From: Acidobacteriaceae bacterium
GTDB lineage: Bacteria > Acidobacteriota > Terriglobia > Terriglobales > Acidobacteriaceae
Assembly: GCA_003152795.1 (NCBI GenBank)
Contig: PMBA01000188.1
Coordinates: 15,926-30,289 of the forward strand
Direction of reading: 5' to 3'
Length of the DNA stretch: 14,364 bases
A program made the position numbers and the translations under genes. Positions 1-7,224 of the stretch are shown piece after piece. Under the pieces are notes generated by a model. It was not told the origin of the DNA, searched no databases, and was given only the letters and a program-made list of their open reading frames with translations. Positions within the stretch are counted from its first letter, which is position 1; each line of letters opens with the position of its first letter.

Positions 1-60
1 GTCGCCGATTTCCCCCGTGTCCCTCTGTGCCTCCCGCTCCGCTCGGGTTGGAGGTCTGAG
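1..60 (-). repeat. Purine-rich intergenic repeat-like stretch
   Basis: Read on the minus strand this edge contains GGGAGGCACAGAGGGACACG followed by GGGGAAATC. It resembles the short runs of CACAGAGG / GACACGG words that recur between genes in several acidobacterial and other environmental genomes (from memory, not searched). A related word, ACCAAAGACGCGGAGGGAGC, occurs on the plus strand at about 2995-3014. I see no reading frame with protein character here. The element may continue beyond the left edge of the window. The call rests on word similarity only. Confidence 0.25.
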
Positions 61-198
61 ATGGCGCTCACTGGTTGGATGGGATGAAAAAAGTCAGGGC
101 CGAACACTCGTTCTCAGGATCCGTCAATACGTGTTATAGGGGATATTACGCCAACCACCGATTGGAGCCTCGTCTGAGCCGCGTGCTACGATTCCATC

Positions 199-309
199 GT
201 GTTCAATCTCGGCAATCCGAAAACAGGCGGCGACTGGATCGTCCATATTGCGGCGGCAATTGTTGCGATATTCCTTGTCTGGTGGATGCTGCGACTCTAT
301 GTGCTATAG
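199..309 (+). CDS. Possible 36-residue single-pass membrane peptide
   Basis: A GTG-started frame encodes about 36 residues ending at TAG 307-309. It has a polar N-terminus (FNLGNPKTGGDW) followed by one strongly hydrophobic segment (IVHIAAAIVAIFLVWWML) and a short RLYVL tail, which would make a single transmembrane helix. An in-frame TGA at 175-177 limits upstream extension, and no ATG is available. There is no clear Shine-Dalgarno sequence before the GTG, which is the main argument against it. It could be a real small membrane protein or the end of a decayed gene. I do not recognise a family. Confidence 0.25.
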   Translation: MFNLGNPKTGGDWIVHIAAAIVAIFLVWWMLRLYVL

Positions 310-561
310 TGCCCGCCGCCACGCCCGTGATAACGAAATCAGTCGATGCATCGGGCGCGCCGGGGTTCTTAGTGTAATGGCGATGGTTCGCCAACAATCG
401 CTGATAGCCTACACGGTCGAGCTATCCCAACGACGAACGTGACAAACGCGTCATGAGGTGCCTTTTCCAGCGAGACGATGACAGCCCAACAACGAGGGTA
501 AAGCGATTATTCGCTAATTGAGAAGGTTTCCTCAGGATGGCCGGGTTACACATCTTTGTTG
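310..561. other. Non-coding gap downstream of the RDD gene
   Basis: This stretch of about 250 bases has no frame with convincing protein character on either strand. The only structure seen is the small hairpin at 502-515. An imperfect GAGAAGG/TCCTC inverted pair lies next to it at about 520-533. No promoter or RNA gene was recognised. Confidence 0.4.
502..515 (-). terminator. Small hairpin downstream of the RDD gene
   Basis: AGCGATTATTCGCT forms a 5-bp perfect stem (AGCGA/TCGCT) around a 4-base loop, about 47 bases beyond the stop codon of the RDD-family gene. On the minus strand it is followed by TTTACC, a poor U-tract, so it is at best a weak intrinsic terminator. It may be chance. Confidence 0.25.
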
Positions 562-1137
562 TCAACCATCGGCTTTCGGGCCAGTCGGAGTAGCTGGCAT
601 CAAAGGCAAGGCCGCGGAAGCGTCCGCCATCGGCGCTTCTGCCTTCTGTTTTCTCACGTCGATCACAATGGTCTCGGCGAGACGATCCTGTGCACACATC
701 CGATTCGGGTCCCAAAAGAACTGCAAGAACCCCAAACCTAACTCCAGCACCGCCGCGCCATAGCCCAACCCCCGCTCGACGGACTGCCAGAATCCCATGT
801 GTTCGCTTGTAAGCGACAGAACTCTTGTGCGCGCAATCCATTTGCCTGGCGTTTGTCCGTTGCCAAAGTAATTGGCCAATCCCCAATAGAGAACCATCAC
901 AACGATGTTCCCGGCTTCGTGAAAGTCCCAAACGATGTGAATGTTCGTCTCATGAAGAAGAAAGTGCCGCCACGAGAACTCAAGGGGGAACCAGATGATC
1001 ACAGCAACCAGCAGGTCGACGCAGTATCCGAGCAGCCTTTGCCAGAAGGTTGCGAGGAGAAGCCCGTCGAGCGAATCTGCACGCGCACCGGCATGAGGGT
1101 GAAACCGGCGTCTTGCATTTTTCAACTGGTGAGTCAT
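562..1137 (-). CDS. RDD family membrane protein
   Basis: This 191-residue protein carries the marks of the RDD domain. There is an arginine and an aspartate in the first membrane segment (RLLGYCVDLLV, R34 and D41), an N-G-Q-T-PGK-W motif before the second half (about 93-100), and a late aspartate in AQDRLAETIVID (D151). Three hydrophobic segments are visible at roughly 35-52, 74-91 and 123-141. RDD proteins are small integral membrane proteins; some act as ion exchangers, but most have no assigned function, and I do not assign one. The N-terminal 25 residues are basic and outside the domain, and the C-terminal 25 are low-complexity Ala/Pro. The ATG at 1135-1137 lacks a strong Shine-Dalgarno sequence. 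It lies 115 bp downstream of the DUF2127 gene in the same direction and could be co-transcribed with it. Confidence 0.85.
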   Translation of the reverse strand: MTHQLKNARRRFHPHAGARADSLDGLLLATFWQRLLGYCVDLLVAVIIWFPLEFSWRHFLLHETNIHIVWDFHEAGNIVVMVLYWGLANYFGNGQTPGKWIARTRVLSLTSEHMGFWQSVERGLGYGAAVLELGLGFLQFFWDPNRMCAQDRLAETIVIDVRKQKAEAPMADASAALPLMPATPTGPKADG

Positions 1138-1208
1138 CGGGATAGTCTAGCGCACGCTCTGCTCGACCTTGCTCGCCATCTTCTACTCCACCGCCGTCTC
1201 TACCCACG

Positions 1209-1256
1209 CGCTCTATTCTTATTCACACCATGTCGGATTCACACCAGGCGCTCTAT
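1209..1256 (-). promoter_or_regulatory. Paired direct repeats upstream of the RDD gene, candidate operator
   Basis: ATTCACACCA occurs twice on the plus strand (1221-1230 and 1237-1246), with a 16-bp period. The pair is flanked by two copies of GCGCTCTAT (about 1208-1216 and 1248-1256). The arrangement sits in the gap between the DUF2127 and RDD genes, about 70-120 bp upstream of the RDD start, where a regulator site would be expected. No known regulator motif was recognised, and the last copy touches the stop codon of the DUF2127 gene. Confidence 0.3.
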
Positions 1257-1774
1257 CGAGATTGTGCCGAGTGCCTGGCGGCGCCGTGTTTTCTCGCGGC
1301 TTCGAGGCGCAGCATCAGCATGTAGAGGACGATAAGAAGGTTGACGGTGATCACCAGCACTCGGAACCAGGTCGGGCGGTGGAACAGGTCGGCCGCTTCG
1401 AACGGAACGTAGACGGCACCGGAGGCAAAGGCGAGCCACTCCGCCCAGGGGCGCACGTACCACAACCCGTAGGCCTCGACGAAACGGAGAATCACGTAGA
1501 CCGATGCGACCGTGGCGATCTTCCACAGGCGCACGTCGCTGACTCGGGACACCAGGTCGATAAAGACGCCAACGTAGTGGTGATGGGGGTTGACGTGAAA
1601 AAATTCCAGGAGGCTCTCGGCGACTCCCCAGATATCGCGATGGCGCATGGAAAACACACCCAGGCCGGCGAGGACGACGATGATTCCCTTGGAGAACTCA
1701 ACGGTGGCGACAGTGCGCACGCCTTTGACGTGTGCGGGATCGTCGATTCTGGGATGCGGGATTATGGGAAGCAT
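1253..1774 (-). CDS. DUF2127 family membrane protein
   Basis: This is a predicted inner-membrane protein of about 173 residues and unknown function. The DUF2127 pattern is clear: EFSKGIIVVLAGLGVF (about 26-41), a short loop ending in MRHRDIW, an amphipathic ESLLEFFHVNP, then the signature RFVEAYGLWYVRPWAEWLA (about 97-115) with its Glu-Ala-Tyr-Gly-Leu-Trp core, and a last segment VLVITVNLLIVLYML (about 139-153). Four membrane helices are likely. The start is uncertain. The frame is open to ATG 1849, with another ATG at 1822, but the extra residues are Arg-rich and unlike the family, so I place the start at ATG 1774. None of the three has a good Shine-Dalgarno sequence. A 134-bp gap separates it from the DHH gene upstream. 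Confidence 0.8.
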   Translation of the reverse strand: MLPIIPHPRIDDPAHVKGVRTVATVEFSKGIIVVLAGLGVFSMRHRDIWGVAESLLEFFHVNPHHHYVGVFIDLVSRVSDVRLWKIATVASVYVILRFVEAYGLWYVRPWAEWLAFASGAVYVPFEAADLFHRPTWFRVLVITVNLLIVLYMLMLRLEAARKHGAARHSAQSR

Positions 1775-1908
1775 TTTGAAAAAAACCGATTTCCGGTCTC
1801 GAGTGCGCAATCGCGGAAACATTCTAAAGCGCCGCCCCCAAAGGGGCATTCGATTTCAAAGAACCAGCGGATCGCACAAGCGATGCCCGGACACGAAGCT
1901 CGCGATGG

Positions 1909-2880
1909 TCAAGCCTGCTGGCGGACGGTGGAGCGCAACTCCTCGACGATCTCCAAGGCTGCTTTATGAGCGGCATCGCCCTGGGTGACGTCGAACGAGA
2001 TCGCACCGACGCGGGCGTGGCCGCCTCCGCCGTAGCGTTCGCAGATCTTGGCGAGATTCACGGTGGGCTGGCGTTTCGACCACGGGTTCGACCCGACCGA
2101 AACCTTGACCCGGAACGAACTCTTGCTGACCCCGATGCTGTAAATCGAATCGGGATGGAGATAGTAGGGGATGAACTTGTTGTAGCCCTCGAGTTCGAGG
2201 TCGGTGATGTCGAAAAAAATCGTGCCGTCCTTTTCCTTGGCGCGCTGGCGCAGGATTTCGACCGAACGCTGGTGGCGTTCGAGCAGTGGCGGGAGGACGG
2301 CGGCGACGAAGGGCTCTTCAAGAATCTGCTCCAGAGAACGATAGGCGAGCAGCGGGATCATATTCTTGACGAAGTGGCGGTCACTGGAGGCTTCGATGGC
2401 CATCGTCAGCTTCATGGCCGGGGCTTTCATTTCGACGGCGGATTGCGCGTTTTCGTACATGGCGGCATCCACGATGTCGGTCCAGTGGACGAGTTCGGCG
2501 ACCGGGCGCGGATCGAAGCCAAAGCGTTGTTCGGCGACCATGGCGATGAAGCTGGTGCAGGACTTGAAAGCCGGATCGTAGAACTTGCGGTTGCTCCGGT
2601 CCTGTTCGAAGTGGGCGGCGTCGGCCGGGGAAAGAAAGGCGCTTTCGTGGTGATCGAACCACCAGGTGATTTTGGGCGAACTGGAGTACTTGAAGTCGAC
2701 GATGGCATTCTCGTCGCCGTCGAACTGCGTCTCGTCGAAAAGAGCGCCCGCACGATGCAGCAGGCCGGAGTAAACGAAATCCACATCGCTGCGGATGCGT
2801 TCCCGGTAGAAACGGGAGAACAGGGCGGCTGAGCAAGCCCCGTCAAAACACTTGTCGTGATAAAAGACCCGCACTCGCAA
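1909..2880 (-). CDS. DHH/DHHA1 family phosphoesterase
   Basis: This 323-residue cytoplasmic protein has the DHH superfamily motifs in order. Motif I is YHDKCFDGACSAA (His8, Asp9, Asp13), motif II is the Asp of AIVDFKYS (D62), motif III is FDHHES (76-78 the DHH triad), and motif IV is HWTDIVDAA (about 132-140). A C-terminal DHHA1 glycine motif GGGGHARVGA lies near 284-293. Such enzymes use two Mn2+ ions to cleave phosphodiester or pyrophosphate bonds; relatives include NrnA-type nano-RNases, RecJ and cyclic-dinucleotide phosphodiesterases. No PAS, GGDEF or membrane domain is fused, so the substrate cannot be read from the sequence. The start is TTG at 2878-2880, with GGAAGG/AAGGAAAG about 6-8 bases upstream; a GTG two codons later is the alternative. 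Confidence 0.85.
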   Translation of the reverse strand: MRVRVFYHDKCFDGACSAALFSRFYRERIRSDVDFVYSGLLHRAGALFDETQFDGDENAIVDFKYSSSPKITWWFDHHESAFLSPADAAHFEQDRSNRKFYDPAFKSCTSFIAMVAEQRFGFDPRPVAELVHWTDIVDAAMYENAQSAVEMKAPAMKLTMAIEASSDRHFVKNMIPLLAYRSLEQILEEPFVAAVLPPLLERHQRSVEILRQRAKEKDGTIFFDITDLELEGYNKFIPYYLHPDSIYSIGVSKSSFRVKVSVGSNPWSKRQPTVNLAKICERYGGGGHARVGAISFDVTQGDAAHKAALEIVEELRSTVRQQA

Positions 2881-3126
2881 AATGGCTTTCCTTCCCTTCC
2901 CTTGGCCTGTGGTGGAAAACAGATAGGGTTGCTGGTTTGGGGAATTCTGTCAAGGCGATATTGGACAGTATTGCAAATTAACCGGTATCGAACACCAAAG
3001 ACGCGGAGGGAGCTGGGCCATTTTGCGATTTTGCAATCGGTAATCCGGCAATTTGCGAGCAGTAATTTTACCGTTCTCGGACTGCAAAATCTCCAATTGC
3101 CAAATTACAAAATCCAATTCCAGGCA
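2881..3126. other. AT-richer intergenic gap between tamB and the DHH gene
   Basis: This 246-bp gap is visibly richer in A/T than its neighbours. It holds the ribosome-binding site and presumably the promoter of the DHH gene near 2881-2990, an ACCAAAGACGCGGAGGG word at about 2995-3011 like those found in repeat-type intergenic sequence, and an imperfect inverted repeat (listed separately). I see no protein-coding frame; a 19-codon frame overlapping the tamB stop was rejected. Confidence 0.5.
3018..3114. repeat. Long imperfect inverted repeat after tamB
   Basis: The left arm (3018-3050, CCATTTTGCGATTTTGCAAT and onward) matches the reverse complement of the right arm (3082-3114) over about 33 bases with scattered mismatches. 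The arms are built of ATTTTG/GCAATYGG words around a loop of about 31 bases. It starts a dozen bases after the tamB stop codon. It could form a long hairpin in RNA and act as a terminator or 3'-end protector, or it may be a REP- or MITE-like repeat. The mismatched arms favour an old mobile or repeat element over a simple terminator. Confidence 0.5.
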
Positions 3127-6100
3127 TCACCTCTTGTGGCGCCGTATCTTGAAGTCGAAGCTGACCACTCCGTTCTGGTCGCGCAGGGCGACGATCGAAA
3201 TATTGCGGGTTACGTTGTACTCCACCTGGATGATCTGCTGATTGGAGACGGAGACGTTGGTGCTGTAGGTGAGGGTGAGGTTGTTTGCGACCTGCTGCTC
3301 GACGGTGACTTGGGGGCCTCGAACCACGTTGGTCTCGCTGGCCAAACCCTGGGGATCGATCTTGACCCGACTGGCTCCGAACAAACGCTGCAGGCGGCTG
3401 TTGACAGTGCTGTTGAGGGCCTGATTGATCAGTAGGTTGGAAGCCTCGCCGCCAAAGCCAAAGGTTCCGCTGGAACCCGCGGAAGCGGATTCTTCGCGAG
3501 TGCGGCCCAGAGCCAGCAGGGCGATGACGTCGGCTTCGGGAAGCTGCGGTTCGGACTGCCAGGTAACTTTCAACCCGTTGGTAACGCTGGCGTCGCCGCG
3601 GAATTGTACGGTGATGTCGTAATCGCGCACGCGCGTGGTGGCCTGGAGATCGATGACGGGCTGAGTCTTGGCGGGGTTGGCGAAGGTGACGTCGCCGCGT
3701 TCGAGCTTGTATTTGTTTCCGTTGAAGGAGATTTCCCCTTCCAGAACCTCCACCCTGCCTAGAATCGCGGGGCGGTCGGCGGTGCCACGCACCCTGAGGT
3801 CGGCGTTGCCGGAAAGCCTGGCGACGGCGGTTTGCATCTGGAGTTCAGGAGTGGTCACGACGTGAACATCGAGCTTAAGGCGACTGGGCAGACTGTCGCT
3901 CTCGGTGAGGGTGATCGTCTGCCTGCTTTTTTCGATATAGGCGGCGAAGTCAAATCCTGGAGTGACGGCCAGCTTGGTCACCACCACATCCCCGCTCAGC
4001 ACGGCGGAATTAGAAGTGCCGGTCAGGCGAAGATCCGCATTCGCGGTGGAACTTACGCCGGGGGGATAACGCAGGCGAACTCCGTGGGCAGTTGCACCGA
4101 AATCGAAGAAGGCGGAGCCGGACCGGTAGGTGGCGGACCCGGACAACGCGATGGTGCCGCCGCCGGTGGTGCCGCTGAGTTTTTCAATCTGGATCCGGTT
4201 GCGATCGAACAGTAAGACACCGTTCAGATCGCTGAGGCCGCTGGGAAAGTCATTGTGGCTGATGAAAGTGTCCTTCACTTCCAGACGCCCTTGCAGCACG
4301 GGCAGCGCGAAGGTGCCTTCGGCGTTGAGGTTCACACCCACCGTGCCGCGGGCCAGGATTTTGGGGTTGAGAGACTGCAGGAGCGTCATATTGACCGAGC
4401 CGTCGAGACGGAGGTCCAGTTCTTGAGCGCCGGAGAGGTGGGCCTGGCCGTGGGCGGTGAAATCGGTTCCACTGCCCGCGAGGTGGAGTCTTTCGATTAG
4501 CAGGACCTGGCCGGCGAGCTCGAAGCGGATGGGATCGACATTATGGATGGGCACGTGCGCGATCTCGACGCTGAAAGACTGAAGGTCGGCAACCGCCTTT
4601 AAGTCTCGCGGGTTGCGCAGGGGACCGCGGACGTGAAGCGTGCCGTCCAGAGGAGAGTGTCCGGTGACCTTTCCCGGCAAGTAAATGTGAAGCAGGGACA
4701 CGACGTCGAAGCGATGGAAGTCGAAGTTCAGATCGGCGGGAAAGTCGCGCTCTAATCCGACGCTGCCGGCAATGGTCAAGCCGGCTTTGTCGAAATCGGA
4801 GTGGGCGTTGATATCGAGCTGCCTGCCATGAGTGACCGCGTCGACGTAGAAATCTCCGGCGCGTTCATGGTCCAGGGCAAGGTCCTTGAGATGAACGTGA
4901 GCTTCGAGCGAAGGCTGTTCGAGAGTGCCGCTGGCGCGCACTGTGAAATCGGCAACGCCATCCGCGGTGAAGCGGCTGGTCTGCAAGCGCGGGAAACGGG
5001 AGAGAGCGAGGTTGCGCCCGGAAAGAGTCAGACGAAAGTCGTTCTTGGACAAGTTGCGGGTCGAAGTACCGATCATGGCGCTTCCGGAAAGGGGAGCATC
5101 GTAGGCGCTGGCATCGATGTTGTTGAACTGAAGCTCGCCGCCGGCGAGGCGGAGATCGCTCGTCAACAAGGGAACGCCCACTCCGAAGGCCATGCCGTTG
5201 CGAATCTCGAGGTGACCATCGCCGTGAGGATTCGCCCGCGAGCCCGAAACGGTGGCGGACATATCGAGAGTGCCAGCGGAGGGCTGGGCAAGTCCGGCCA
5301 ATTGAGCGAACTCTGCCACGTCGGCATTGTGCAAGTCGAAGTGCAGAGTAAAGGGAGAGTCCAGCGGATGTGCCTCTGCCCCAAGAGCGGCACTGGCATC
5401 GAAGTGCGCCGTGGTGTGGCCATGGATGAGCGAGCCATTGTGAGCGGCGAGATGATTGCTCGAGTACTGGAGGGCGGTGGAGAGGGCGTCCCAGTGAAGC
5501 ACCCGAGAGGGGATTCGTTCGGTCGCGGGCAAGGTAATGTCAAAGTCGTAGGCTTCCAGATTTCCGCTGGCGGACAGCGCGGAAAGTTTTCCGCTGGCGT
5601 TGCCGGTAAGGCTTGCCCAGCCGTGGACGCTAAAGGGCAAATCGCGGGAGCCGTACGCCGCTTCGAGCAGCGGCGCCCATTCCCTGAGGTTATGACTGGT
5701 GAGGGAGAATCGCAGCGAGGAACTGGAGGCCAAATCGCCCGCGGCAATGATTTCAGAGCCGGGTGTTGTCAGGTGAAGCTGGGTTACCTCCGCCTCGTCG
5801 CGCGATCCGCGGTAGATGCCTTCCACCTTCCCGCGCACGGGAATCTCGCTCGGTGCCGGTTTTAGCGGTGGCACAATGCCAAGATCCAGACGAGTCTCGG
5901 CGTCACGGATAGAGCCCACCCAGAGCACCTCAACATTGCCGGTCGCGTTTCCGGAAAGGTCGAGGCGATCCAGGGGGAGGTTCCTGGAACTGAGCATTTG
6001 GAGAGCCGGGAGCAGCGGAAAGGCCGCCAGTTGCAGGCGCACCGAGCCGTGCTGCAGACTGCCCGGCGGGACTCGTCCAATCACATGGCGACGACCTGAC

Positions 6101-7224
6101 GCGGGCGGCGCTTCCAGCGAAGTCTGCCAGTTCGTCACGTCGGCATCGCCCGCCAGGTCCCCCCCAAGCAGGTTCGCCTTGATCGAGGAGAGGTGGAAGC
6201 GGGCCGGAGTAATGGAGAACCCCGCGTTAAAACGGCCATTGCGCATCGACAGCTTGTTGTTCGCCCATTCGATGTCCTTGGACTGGATCGTTCCCTGGGT
6301 GGAGAAATCCTGCAGGCTCCACGAACCTCTGCCCTCGAACTGGGCCGTACCTTTTCGAAGCTGGGGTTGGCGCGCCAGGGATGCAAGTTCGGCGAGATCC
6401 GCGTGGCCCTGGTAGTCGCCGGTCAAATTGGGATTGTGAAAGTCCTGCAGGCGTCCGGCGAAATGAATTTCAGATTTTCCGGAAGTGACCGTCAAACTGC
6501 CGATATCGGCGCGTCCGCGGGCAAGGACCAGGGACGCATCCGCCCGCCACACAAACGGGGGGTAGGGCGAGAAGTGGGTGGTGATATTTCCGGTGCGCAC
6601 CTGGGCTTCGTATTGCCGCCGCAGCAACGAGTAGTTTAAAAACAGCGCCAGGTCGCGGGCGACAAAATCGATTGGCACCCGGTTGTCTTCCCAGAGCAGT
6701 TCGCCGCGTTGCACCTCGATGCGCGAAACCGAGAGCGAGATGAGTTGCTCCACCGGCCCCTGGCCGGAAGAAAGGCTGGCCTGGGGCACGGGAACGTTGG
6801 TGGTGCCATCGGGATAGGCAATGACGTGGGCGACAGGGTGTTCGAGCAGCAGAGAATGCAATCCGATGGTGGTGCTGAAGATGGAAATGATTTTCAGTTC
6901 CGCCTGCAAACGATCGGCGTGGAAAAATGGCGCCTGGCCGGCCGCTTCGCGACCGTGGATGGTGAGGTTGCGGGCGTCGACGCGCAGGCGCAAGGGGATG
7001 GTGTGGAGTTCTCCGAGTTCGGCGCGGCCGCCGGTGAGTTTTTCGACCGACGCAACCACTCGGCGGCGAACCATCTGCTGAAAGGAATCGGTGGTGACGT
7101 ACCAGGCGAGAAGGCTGAATGCGATGAGGCTGAAAACGCAAAACAGCCAAAAGAGGTGCCATAGAATGCGCCGGCGCACCGGAGGAACAGGCGCGGTCAG
7201 CGGTTCGGTTAACGGTTCGGTCAA
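3127..7224 (-). CDS. tamB: TamB-like translocation/assembly module protein (DUF490)
   Basis: This 1365-residue AsmA/TamB-superfamily protein has a basic, proline-rich cytoplasmic N-terminus and one signal-anchor helix (about 20-43, LWHLFWLFCVFSLIAF). More than 1000 residues of repetitive beta-strand sequence follow, rich in L.G and short Ser/Gly/Asp turns. The C-terminal TamB domain spans about 1143-1365, with GEISFNGNKYKLERGDVTF, NPAKTQPVIDLQA, DYDITVQFRG, SEPQLPEADVIALL and SRLQRLFGASRVKIDP in the expected order. TamB proteins span the periplasm as a beta-taco groove; they work with Omp85 partners in outer-membrane protein assembly and have been linked to phospholipid transport. The length is near that of E. 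coli TamB. The start is TTG at 7222-7224, overlapping the upstream stop (TTGA), with GGAGAG eight bases before it. The last residues (KIRRHKR) are basic. Confidence 0.92.
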   Translation of the reverse strand: MTEPLTEPLTAPVPPVRRRILWHLFWLFCVFSLIAFSLLAWYVTTDSFQQMVRRRVVASVEKLTGGRAELGELHTIPLRLRVDARNLTIHGREAAGQAPFFHADRLQAELKIISIFSTTIGLHSLLLEHPVAHVIAYPDGTTNVPVPQASLSSGQGPVEQLISLSVSRIEVQRGELLWEDNRVPIDFVARDLALFLNYSLLRRQYEAQVRTGNITTHFSPYPPFVWRADASLVLARGRADIGSLTVTSGKSEIHFAGRLQDFHNPNLTGDYQGHADLAELASLARQPQLRKGTAQFEGRGSWSLQDFSTQGTIQSKDIEWANNKLSMRNGRFNAGFSITPARFHLSSIKANLLGGDLAGDADVTNWQTSLEAPPASGRRHVIGRVPPGSLQHGSVRLQLAAFPLLPALQMLSSRNLPLDRLDLSGNATGNVEVLWVGSIRDAETRLDLGIVPPLKPAPSEIPVRGKVEGIYRGSRDEAEVTQLHLTTPGSEIIAAGDLASSSSLRFSLTSHNLREWAPLLEAAYGSRDLPFSVHGWASLTGNASGKLSALSASGNLEAYDFDITLPATERIPSRVLHWDALSTALQYSSNHLAAHNGSLIHGHTTAHFDASAALGAEAHPLDSPFTLHFDLHNADVAEFAQLAGLAQPSAGTLDMSATVSGSRANPHGDGHLEIRNGMAFGVGVPLLTSDLRLAGGELQFNNIDASAYDAPLSGSAMIGTSTRNLSKNDFRLTLSGRNLALSRFPRLQTSRFTADGVADFTVRASGTLEQPSLEAHVHLKDLALDHERAGDFYVDAVTHGRQLDINAHSDFDKAGLTIAGSVGLERDFPADLNFDFHRFDVVSLLHIYLPGKVTGHSPLDGTLHVRGPLRNPRDLKAVADLQSFSVEIAHVPIHNVDPIRFELAGQVLLIERLHLAGSGTDFTAHGQAHLSGAQELDLRLDGSVNMTLLQSLNPKILARGTVGVNLNAEGTFALPVLQGRLEVKDTFISHNDFPSGLSDLNGVLLFDRNRIQIEKLSGTTGGGTIALSGSATYRSGSAFFDFGATAHGVRLRYPPGVSSTANADLRLTGTSNSAVLSGDVVVTKLAVTPGFDFAAYIEKSRQTITLTESDSLPSRLKLDVHVVTTPELQMQTAVARLSGNADLRVRGTADRPAILGRVEVLEGEISFNGNKYKLERGDVTFANPAKTQPVIDLQATTRVRDYDITVQFRGDASVTNGLKVTWQSEPQLPEADVIALLALGRTREESASAGSSGTFGFGGEASNLLINQALNSTVNSRLQRLFGASRVKIDPQGLASETNVVRGPQVTVEQQVANNLTLTYSTNVSVSNQQIIQVEYNVTRNISIVALRDQNGVVSFDFKIRRHKR
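7201..7224 (-). repeat. Two-copy 12-bp tandem repeat at the tamB start
   Basis: CGGTTCGGTTAA and CGGTTCGGTCAA (plus strand) are adjacent 12-bp units differing at one base. They encode the duplicated MTEP-LTEP-LTAP opening of TamB. The repeat includes the start codon and overlaps the stop of the upstream gene. It looks like a slippage duplication in frame with tamB. Confidence 0.7.

Noticed and set aside
75..377. 100-residue plus-strand frame near the left edge
   Set aside because: Arg/Cys-rich with no domain or membrane pattern; the overlapping +1 frame at 199-309 looks more protein-like.
1834..1847. GCCCC-CAAA-GGGGC hairpin downstream of the DHH gene as a terminator
   Set aside because: Only a 5-bp stem with no T-tract on the minus strand; probably chance in GC-rich sequence.
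1169..2832. Two long plus-strand open frames (1169-1969 and 1966-2832) opposite the DUF2127 and DHH genes
   Set aside because: They mirror recognisable minus-strand families, have biased Gly/Asp/Val composition and no family motifs; they are antisense artefacts of GC-rich DNA.
3068..3126. Minus-strand ATG overlapping the tamB stop (TGATG) that opens a 19-codon frame
   Set aside because: It runs straight into the inverted repeat and ends at once; no sign of a real peptide.
4801..5865. Plus-strand frame of 354 residues opposite tamB
   Set aside because: Same antisense character; the tamB frame is continuous and typical on the other strand.
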